Assembly: GCF_013393385.1 (NCBI RefSeq)
Contig: NZ_AP023239.1
Span: 4,340,001 to 4,404,000 of the forward strand
Direction: 5' to 3'
Origin: Paenibacillus sp. URB8-2
Lineage (GTDB): Bacteria; Bacillota; Bacilli; Paenibacillales; Paenibacillaceae
Length of the DNA stretch: 64,000 bases
Under the pieces are notes generated by a model, which had not been told where the DNA came from, did no database searches, and saw only the letters and a list, made by a program, of their open reading frames with translations. Shown piece by piece: positions 55,239 to 64,000 of this stretch. The position numbers and the translations under genes were made by a program. Each line of letters starts with the position of its first letter. The stretch's first letter is position 1.

Positions 55239-55627
55239 TAGCTTCAAGTTCGAAACTCTGGACCCCAACTCTATTACTTCGCCTGCCAGTTCATGGCCGA
55301 GCACGATCGGCGGGTTTACCACCGCAGATCCGGGATGGCCATGATAAATGTGCTGATCCGTGCCACAAATGCCGCAACTTTCGACCCGAATTCGCACCTC
55401 ATGCGGCTCGAGATCCGTCGTTTCCCAATCTAGCACTTCCATATTATGCTTTCCTTTAAACACCGCTGCCCTCATGTTTACCGACTCCCCGTTATTAAAC
55501 TGATTTTTTCCCAGGCCTTACCGGTTCAGAATTGAAAATCATTCCTTGTAATGTTGTAGGTCCCCTTAAGCAGGATGGTTGGTATATCTATTGTTACCGG
55601 TTGCAATATGCTCGGTCGCATATCCTC

Positions 55628-56125
55628 CTATTGTATAGTAACAGCGTCTCTTTGCTTTGCTGCTACTTTACCGGTCTTGTAACTGAAGCTCTTTCCGTTC
55701 AGTTCGATAAAAATAACCGGAACAGCAACAGACGGCACTTTGTCCTTGATTTGTTCGAGGTTAACCTTTAAGATCAAGTCCCCCGCTTTAACTATACTTC
55801 CTTCCTTAACATAAACATCAAAGCCTTCTCCTTTTAGCTTAACCGTATCCACGCCAAAATGGATTAAAAATTCAATCCCGGAATTGCTTTTAATGGAAAA
55901 AGCATGCTTGCTGGGAACCACTGTCGTAACGACTCCATCAACCGGCGAGAAGACTTCTCCATTCTCAGGCTGTATAGCAAATCCGTCCCCCATCATTCGC
56001 TGGGAAAATGCTTCGTCCGGCACGTGGCCCAAATCGATAATTTCTCCGGAAACAGGAACGATAAATCCATATTCTTGATCCTCCGGTTTATCCTGGAATA
56101 CAAGCGCTTTAATTTTATTAAACAT
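55628..56125 (-). CDS. PTS glucose-type EIIA component
   Basis: 165-residue soluble phosphocarrier from the ATG at 56125 (GGAGGT six bases upstream). It has the Crr fold: FIVPVSGEIIDLGHVPDEAF, His74 (PSKHAF) and the phosphorylated His89 (FLIHFGVDTVKLKGEGF). It would pass phosphate from HPr to the EIIB domain of the neighbouring EIICB, whose gene is frameshifted. It appears intact, so it may serve another PTS. It is the downstream end of the alpha-glucoside locus. Confidence 0.9.
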   Translation of the reverse strand: MFNKIKALVFQDKPEDQEYGFIVPVSGEIIDLGHVPDEAFSQRMMGDGFAIQPENGEVFSPVDGVVTTVVPSKHAFSIKSNSGIEFLIHFGVDTVKLKGEGFDVYVKEGSIVKAGDLILKVNLEQIKDKVPSVAVPVIFIELNGKSFSYKTGKVAAKQRDAVTIQ

Positions 56126-56230
56126 GAGAAATACCTCCAAATGATTTAGAGTATTTGATTTACTTTTCCTTTAAGAACCAATTTACCCTCCCTCTCTCAA
56201 GCTACTTTATTCTTATACACCGATATTATA

Positions 56231-56244
56231 TTAAAGCGTTTACT
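56231..56244. promoter_or_regulatory. Possible cre (CcpA) site upstream of the EIIA gene
   Basis: Reverse complement AGTAAACGCTTTAA matches 12 of 14 positions of the cre consensus TGWAARCGYTWNCW. It lies about 105 bases before the EIIA start, in the gap between EIIA and the RpiR gene. A role in glucose repression is inferred. Confidence 0.45.
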
Positions 56245-56381
56245 TATGTAAATATTTTCAGAACGCAAAAAAACATGTTCTTTACAAAAGAAACACGTTT
56301 TCAGGATAAGAGTTTGTTGTTCTCATATTTCAATTATTATCGGGGTCTTCCTTTATTCTCTCCAAATATTCACCAACCAAA

Positions 56382-59813
<3,432 letters not shown>

Positions 59814-59849
59814 CAAAAGCCCCCCCTCATCATTTTCCATTCACTTTTT

Positions 59850-59863
59850 TGTAAGCGGTTTAT
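59850..59863. promoter_or_regulatory. Possible cre site upstream of EIICB
   Basis: TGTAAGCGGTTTAT differs from the cre consensus at two positions. It lies 37 bases upstream of the EIICB ATG, a place fitting CcpA control of the sugar genes. Confidence 0.4.
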
Positions 59864-59989
59864 TGTTTACGTTTTAAACTCTAACAAATTTTTTCCCCCG
59901 TTTAAATACAAAAACGGCATTAAAAAACAGGTTCCATCAACTGGCAACCTGTTATTAATGGTTTTCATATTTTGGTTTCCTCACGCAAA

Positions 59990-60150
59990 CAAAAAACCTT
60001 CCCTGGCCATCGGCCAAAAGAAGGCTTAACGCATAATCGCAGGCCCCGTCTATATCTTCAGCTCCCCAAGCTTGATCAGCTCGACAACCGCTTGCGAACG
60101 GCCTTTTACATTCAATTTTTGCATAACGTTGGAGATGTGGTTGCGTACCG
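59990..60150. repeat. Right copy of the gerE 3'-end direct repeat
   Basis: Matches 51741-51904 over about 160 bp, including the hairpin after gerE (AAAACCTTCC...GGCCAAAAGAAGGC). Together they enclose 8.1 kb. The right copy is within and after the intact gerE. Confidence 0.8.
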
Positions 60151-60274
60151 TCTTCTCGCTGATAAATAATAAACCGGCGATATCGCGGGTCGTTTTGTCC
60201 TGAACAAGAAGTTCAAATACTTCGCGTTCACGATGCGTTAACAAAAATTTGCTGTGATGTTCGTTCCCTTTCAT
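60050..60274 (-). CDS. gerE: Sporulation transcription factor GerE
   Basis: 74-residue LuxR-type regulator, the usual GerE length. It is nearly a stand-alone helix-turn-helix: LLTHREREVFELLVQDKTTRDI followed by LFISEKTVRNHISNVMQKLNVKGRSQAVVELIKLGEL. GerE acts with sigma-K in the mother cell to switch on late spore-coat genes. Ribosome site AAGGAGGGGTG precedes the ATG. Intact. Its 3' end is repeated at 51741-51904. Confidence 0.95.
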   Translation of the reverse strand: MKGNEHHSKFLLTHREREVFELLVQDKTTRDIAGLLFISEKTVRNHISNVMQKLNVKGRSQAVVELIKLGELKI

Positions 60275-60427
60275 GGTGGTGTCACCCCTCCTTGCCCGGG
60301 ATTGTTTGGTCTAACAAGGTAAAGGGATACAGTCAAATTTATAGTATGTATTTGTAATCTTAATGGTGCTGCCTATGGGATTAAATGGGCGGCGGCGAAT
60401 GCCCCACTAAAGAGCACATTATTTCGA

Positions 60428-60476
60428 GGCTGTCCCACGGGCCAAAAATCTAAAAATGACTTTGGGGACAGCCCCT
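60428..60476. repeat. Inverted repeat with GGCTGTCCC ends after pucR-type gene
   Basis: GAGGCTGTCCCACGG and CTTTGGGGACAGCCCC form a dyad with an AT-rich middle. It lies 15-60 bases after the regulator's stop, so it may work as its terminator. The ends resemble those at 370-469, suggesting one repeat family. Confidence 0.5.
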
Positions 60477-60491
60477 GTTGCCAGAGCCGTT

Positions 60492-62147
60492 TCAGTCGGC
60501 ATCAATAAGCTGCTCCATAAGATAGGCGACCTTGAAGCGCAGATTGTCGCTGGTATTTCTGATTTTGCGGCCGGTGAGCTGCTCGCATTTTTCCAGCCGG
60601 TAGACGACCGTATTCCGATGCACGAACAACTGCTTGGCTGTCTCGGCTATCTGGCAGTTGTTGTCGTGATAAGCGACCAGCGTGCGCATCAAGTCCTGCC
60701 GTTCTTTTTCATCCAGCCGGTTCAATTCTTTAAAGGTATCATTATAATATTTCTTCAGCTCTTCAACCGGCAGCATCCGCAGTAGATCCGTCAATTTCTT
60801 CACATGATAAAACTGGACGAAGCGGCGCTTCTTGCTGCTATAGGCCGTCTCCCATGCTTCAACCGCTTCCTTATAAGTGACGGGGAGGTCCGTCATTCGG
60901 TCAATCGGATTGCCAACCCCGAACGATAAAGAAAGGCCCTCCCTATGATAAAGATCGTCGCTGATTTCGGTCAGTTGTTCCCGCAGCATCCGTTCCGCAT
61001 CGACAGGAGCTGTCTTATCTATTGAAATGGAGAGGATAAGCACGAACTGGTCCTTGTTGCTGAATAGCACAAACGAATGGCCCCTCGACCGAAACGCTTC
61101 CTTCAAAACCTCATACATTTCTTCCCTTTTGGACAATTGCTGCTCCTCAGAAAGCGGGAGAGTGGGCCCCCTTCTGCTCAGATCATCGTCCTGCTTGATG
61201 ACAATACACAGCGAGGGCAAATTCTCTGACAGTCCGTACCGCTTGCCGCGGTGAATCAATTCCTGCTCGGAGGTCATGAACCCGTTAACGATATCCGTAA
61301 AAAGATCATTCTTATAGCGGCGCGAACGTTCCTTTACCGCCTGCTTCTTGAGCAGCTCAAAACTGATCACGTTGGCAGCCTGTTCCATAATCATGACCGG
61401 AAGCTGATGAAGCTCGGCCGATTGCTGCAGGGTCAGCAGGAAGCCCTGCGGCTGGTACGTCATTATGGGATGCGCGGCGATATAGTTTAGCGCTTCGGGA
61501 GCGGCATCTGTAAGAAAGCTTACGCTAGTGCGTTCTTCATCCGGAAGCTGACTTGCCGACTCGCGGATTTGCGGCAGCAAGTCCTGATAAGCCTGCTCCC
61601 GGAAATGCGAAGACGCCGAGATCAGATTCATTCTTTGATCCAGGAGGATGACGGGGCTGTCCAGCAGTTCCGCTAAATCGCGCACAATCTCGGGAATCCC
61701 CTGCCCCTTTAGAATCAGGCTGGAAAATTGACGGTGGCTCTTCAGCGCATTGCGCAGCGTATCAGCATGCTTGTCCAGAATCGAATCAATGGCCTGGTTA
61801 ATGAGATCGCCAAGCGAAACGTTGAGCGGCAGCTCGATCAGCGGAAAACCGACCTCATTGGCGACGGCGATCGCCTCTTGGGGGATCGCAGACCAGAAAC
61901 GCTTTTTAATTCCAAGTCCGACACAGCCCGCCGCCGATAATTCAGGGATAAGCGCCACAAGCTCCTCGGGACTGTCCTTTAACGCATATGCCGTTGTGAT
62001 CAGCAGTTCGTCGGGTTTTACAAAATCAATAATATCCGGGGCATCCATCATATTGACGGAGCGGACAACCCGGTTCAGTCCCTGAAACCCGCATATGACT
62101 TTGGATTCGAGCAAAAATGGAATTTTCAAGAGCTCTGCTAATTTCAT
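60492..62147 (-). CDS. PucR-family transcriptional regulator
   Basis: 551 residues. N-terminal PucR ligand domain (about 5-125: AELLKIPFLLESKVICGFQG, MMDAPDIIDFVKPDELLITT), a GGDEF-like central part (about 290-430: YREGLSLSFGVGNPIDRMTD), and a C-terminal HTH_30 (LVAYHDNNCQIAETAKQLFV then HRNTVVYRLEKCE). PucR-type proteins activate catabolism of purines or other nitrogen compounds. It diverges from the symporter gene, which it probably regulates. GGAAGGATGGG precedes the ATG. Confidence 0.9.
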   Translation of the reverse strand: MKLAELLKIPFLLESKVICGFQGLNRVVRSVNMMDAPDIIDFVKPDELLITTAYALKDSPEELVALIPELSAAGCVGLGIKKRFWSAIPQEAIAVANEVGFPLIELPLNVSLGDLINQAIDSILDKHADTLRNALKSHRQFSSLILKGQGIPEIVRDLAELLDSPVILLDQRMNLISASSHFREQAYQDLLPQIRESASQLPDEERTSVSFLTDAAPEALNYIAAHPIMTYQPQGFLLTLQQSAELHQLPVMIMEQAANVISFELLKKQAVKERSRRYKNDLFTDIVNGFMTSEQELIHRGKRYGLSENLPSLCIVIKQDDDLSRRGPTLPLSEEQQLSKREEMYEVLKEAFRSRGHSFVLFSNKDQFVLILSISIDKTAPVDAERMLREQLTEISDDLYHREGLSLSFGVGNPIDRMTDLPVTYKEAVEAWETAYSSKKRRFVQFYHVKKLTDLLRMLPVEELKKYYNDTFKELNRLDEKERQDLMRTLVAYHDNNCQIAETAKQLFVHRNTVVYRLEKCEQLTGRKIRNTSDNLRFKVAYLMEQLIDAD

Positions 62148-62453
62148 AGAAACCCATCCTTCCGTTTTCTCATGGCAGATTAATTAACCTCATCATTTAC
62201 AAGTGAATTGCGAATCCCTAACACGTCATGTCTTAATTATACAACATAAACAAAAATTGCGGTCGTTTTTGTTCATGTTGGATAATGCCTTATGGATACC
62301 AATCGATTATAATGTGTTCACAAAGAACAAAACAAGTTACAAAAAATAACATGAAAGGTTAGCGCTAATGGAGAGCCGGCATAGAAATATTGAGCAGGAT
62401 AAAATATTGAACAGGTTTGAATCTATGAAAAAAACATTGGGAGGATGACAAAC
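62148..62453. other. Divergent promoter region of the pucR-type and symporter genes
   Basis: AT-rich gap of about 300 bases with no gene or known riboswitch. It must hold both promoters and probably the regulator's binding site; no clear palindrome was identified. Confidence 0.4.
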
Positions 62454-63776
62454 GTGAACAAGACAGCAGCTAAGGTCCGCCAGCCTTTTTATAAAGGCCT
62501 GTTCTTTCAAATCATGATGTCCATTGTACTGGGTATCGCGGTTGGATATGTATGGCCGACATTCGGAATCGCTTTGAAACCGCTCGGAGACGGGTTCATA
62601 AAACTCATCAAGATGATTATTTCTCCGCTTGTCTTTGTTGTCGTAGTGCTTGGTATTGCTAAAGTGGGCAACATTAAGACGGTCGGACGGATAGGCGGCA
62701 AAGCGCTGCTCTACTTTGAGATTGTAACGACAATCGCCCTGATTATCGGCATGTTTGTCGCAAATGTAATGAACCCGGGATCGGGGATGAATGTGAATCC
62801 CGCTTCGTTGTCTGTCGACGATGTAAGCAAAGCGACCAAAAACTCCGAACTCCCTCACGGAACTGAGTTCTTTATGAACATTATTCCGGACAGTGTGGTT
62901 TCGGCATTCGCCACGAACACGATGCTGCAAGTGCTGCTTGTGTCCTGTCTCTTCGGTTTCGCTCTCGTACGGGTAGGGGGCAAGACCTCAGAGGTCATTA
63001 TCGACCTACTGGAGCACCTAAGCCATGTTATTTTTCAAATTATGGGATTCATTATGAAGCTGACGACAATCGCGACCTTTGGCGCGATGGCGTTCACGGT
63101 GAGCCAGTACGGTATGCAGACGCTGATCGCCTTTGGCAAGCTGTTCCTCGCCATGACGGTGGCTTGTCTGCTCTTCCTGCTCATTCTTGAGGTGGTTATG
63201 CGGGTGTTTGTCGGCATCGGCCTGTGGAAAGCCATTATGCTTGTGCGCGAGGAAATTGTATTTGCCTTCGCAACCGGCTCGACAGAAGCCGTTATGCCGC
63301 AAATTATAAGCAAGCTGGAGAAGGCGGGCTGCCATCGTTCGGTTGTCGGACTCGTCGTTCCGACCGGCTATTCTTTTAACCTGGATGGCGCCTCCATCTA
63401 CTTATCGCTGGCGCTCGTCTTCCTGGCCCAAGCAACCGGTGTTGAACTCAGCATATATGAACAACTCATACTTCTTGCCGTACTGCTGCTTACTTCCAAA
63501 GGGATGGCGGGAATTCCGGGATCGGCGTTCGTCGCCTTGTCGGCTACCGCAGCAAGCACAGGCTCTATCCCCATCGCAGCCGTTGCGCTGATGCTAGCCC
63601 CCGACCGAATTATGGGCAACTTCCGTACGACGGTCAACATTATCGGCTACACAGTGGCCACATTCGTTGTCGCCCGTTGGGAAGGGTTGTTCAACAAGGA
63701 GCAAGCTTTGCTTGCCATGCAGAGCAAACCGCATGATTCTTCCGGCATGCCGGTAACCGTTCAGGCTAATGACTAA
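62454..63776 (+). CDS. Dicarboxylate/amino acid:cation symporter (DAACS family)
   Basis: 440 residues. GTG at 62454 is preferred because GGGAGG (62439-62444) is then nine bases away; the ATG at 62445 touches it. Eight or more helices, with the family signatures FATGSTEAVMPQII (re-entrant loop 1), PTGYSFNLDGASIYLSLALVF (helix 7 with the NMDGT-like motif as NLDGA) and GIPGSAFVALSATA (loop 2). Resembles DctA/GltP, importing C4-dicarboxylates or glutamate/aspartate with H+ or Na+. It is divergent from the PucR gene. Confidence 0.92.
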   Translation: MNKTAAKVRQPFYKGLFFQIMMSIVLGIAVGYVWPTFGIALKPLGDGFIKLIKMIISPLVFVVVVLGIAKVGNIKTVGRIGGKALLYFEIVTTIALIIGMFVANVMNPGSGMNVNPASLSVDDVSKATKNSELPHGTEFFMNIIPDSVVSAFATNTMLQVLLVSCLFGFALVRVGGKTSEVIIDLLEHLSHVIFQIMGFIMKLTTIATFGAMAFTVSQYGMQTLIAFGKLFLAMTVACLLFLLILEVVMRVFVGIGLWKAIMLVREEIVFAFATGSTEAVMPQIISKLEKAGCHRSVVGLVVPTGYSFNLDGASIYLSLALVFLAQATGVELSIYEQLILLAVLLLTSKGMAGIPGSAFVALSATAASTGSIPIAAVALMLAPDRIMGNFRTTVNIIGYTVATFVVARWEGLFNKEQALLAMQSKPHDSSGMPVTVQAND

Positions 63777-63832
63777 TAATCGCACATTCTAAAAATCTAT
63801 TGATACGTTAACGCCTAAAAATATATTTATGA

Positions 63833-63883
63833 GGCGGCAGCCATCCGGTTAGGAAACAATCGGTTGTGCTGCCGCCCTTTTTT
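63833..63883 (+). terminator. Terminator of the symporter gene
   Basis: GGCGGCAGC (63833-63841) pairs with GCTGCCGCC (63869-63877), followed by TTTTTT. Beyond it, to 64000, no gene is seen. Confidence 0.85.
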
Positions 63884-64000
63884 GCTGTCCTCAAGCCCAA
63901 ATTCCGCCCTGTTCATACGTTTGCATACCACTCAAACGGCTGGGTGCATTCCCTTATTCTGCGGTCAGCATACAATCACCCAAACATTACCATATTTCTA

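Larger units (their letters stand above)
52065..55475 (-). pseudogene. Zinc-dependent alcohol dehydrogenase, interrupted by two IS630-type elements
   Basis: Reading 55475-55239, then 54026-53325, then 52139-52065 and leaving out both elements gives an uninterrupted 337-residue protein. The joins are NLKL-GDRVS and HYFAL-DDIPG, each at a CTA codon whose TA is duplicated. The parts show catalytic zinc ligands (ESCGICGTDQHIYHGH, LGHELAGEV), four structural zinc cysteines (CGECEYC...HLC) and the NAD loop IGGGFIGQLFL. By family (sorbitol/threonine dehydrogenase type, MDR superfamily) it oxidised a polyol or similar. The gene cannot make protein now. It neighbours a sugar PTS locus. Confidence 0.9.

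Noticed and set aside
62337..62930. 197-codon minus-strand frame
   Set aside because: Opposite the symporter gene and its leader, with no family features; a shadow.

Overview
The window looks like chromosomal DNA of a nitrogen-fixing Paenibacillus or close relative. The basis is a compact ten-gene nif cluster in the order nifB-H-D-K-E-N-X-(DUF269)-hesA-nifV with no nifA and no visible sigma-54 promoter. Spore genes (gerM, gerE, a YjcZ-type mini-protein), S-layer-homology surface proteins, a T-box leader and a yybP-ykoY (Mn2+) riboswitch agree with this. Genus is inferred from gene content and order; the sequence cannot name a species.

Layout. 1-4.8 kb: phosphate uptake genes pstS-pstC-pstA on the minus strand, without pstB in the window, preceded by a secreted stalk/beta-propeller protein. 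4.9-7.6 kb: a TetR-controlled ABC-2 exporter with a perfect 18-bp operator next to its -10 box. 7.6-11 kb: a 33-residue YjcZ-type protein, a T-box leader driving a frameshifted arginyl-tRNA synthetase, a repeat-rich 0.78-kb non-coding stretch and tRNA-Arg(TCT) with a copy of its 3' end nearby. 11-26.4 kb: mostly housekeeping genes: an XRE/S24 regulator with altered catalytic residues, asnB, a CPBP protease, an aldo/keto reductase, a DUF985 cupin, stomatin/NfeD, rdgB-rph-gerM, a PgpA/YutG protein, a frameshifted metallo-beta-lactamase-fold hydrolase with a methyltransferase, and a GH13 alpha-glucosidase.

26.5-38.2 kb holds the nif operon on the minus strand. NifH, NifD and NifK form the nitrogenase. 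NifB, NifE, NifN, NifX and NifV make and carry the FeMo-cofactor. HesA and the DUF269 protein are accessory. The genes are tightly packed, with ATGA/GTGA overlaps. Two strong stem-loops without a U-tract lie after nifH and after nifK, and a real terminator follows nifV. A sequence fitting the GlnR consensus lies upstream of nifB. Diverging from nif is a TerC-family gene with the Mn2+ riboswitch.

39.5-51.6 kb: rlmN, then three exported proteins: a YcdB/SLH protein, a HupE/UreJ-like membrane protein, and a protein of about 2,260 residues with three lamin-tail-type domains, a metallophosphoesterase and SLH repeats. 51.7-60.2 kb is a decaying accessory segment flanked by direct repeats of the 3' end of gerE. 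It carries a zinc alcohol dehydrogenase gene interrupted twice by two different IS630-type elements, each at a TA, and an alpha-glucoside PTS locus (EIIA, RpiR regulator, truncated GH4 6-phospho-glucosidase, frameshifted EIICB). 60.3-64 kb: a PucR-family regulator divergent from a dicarboxylate/amino-acid:cation symporter.
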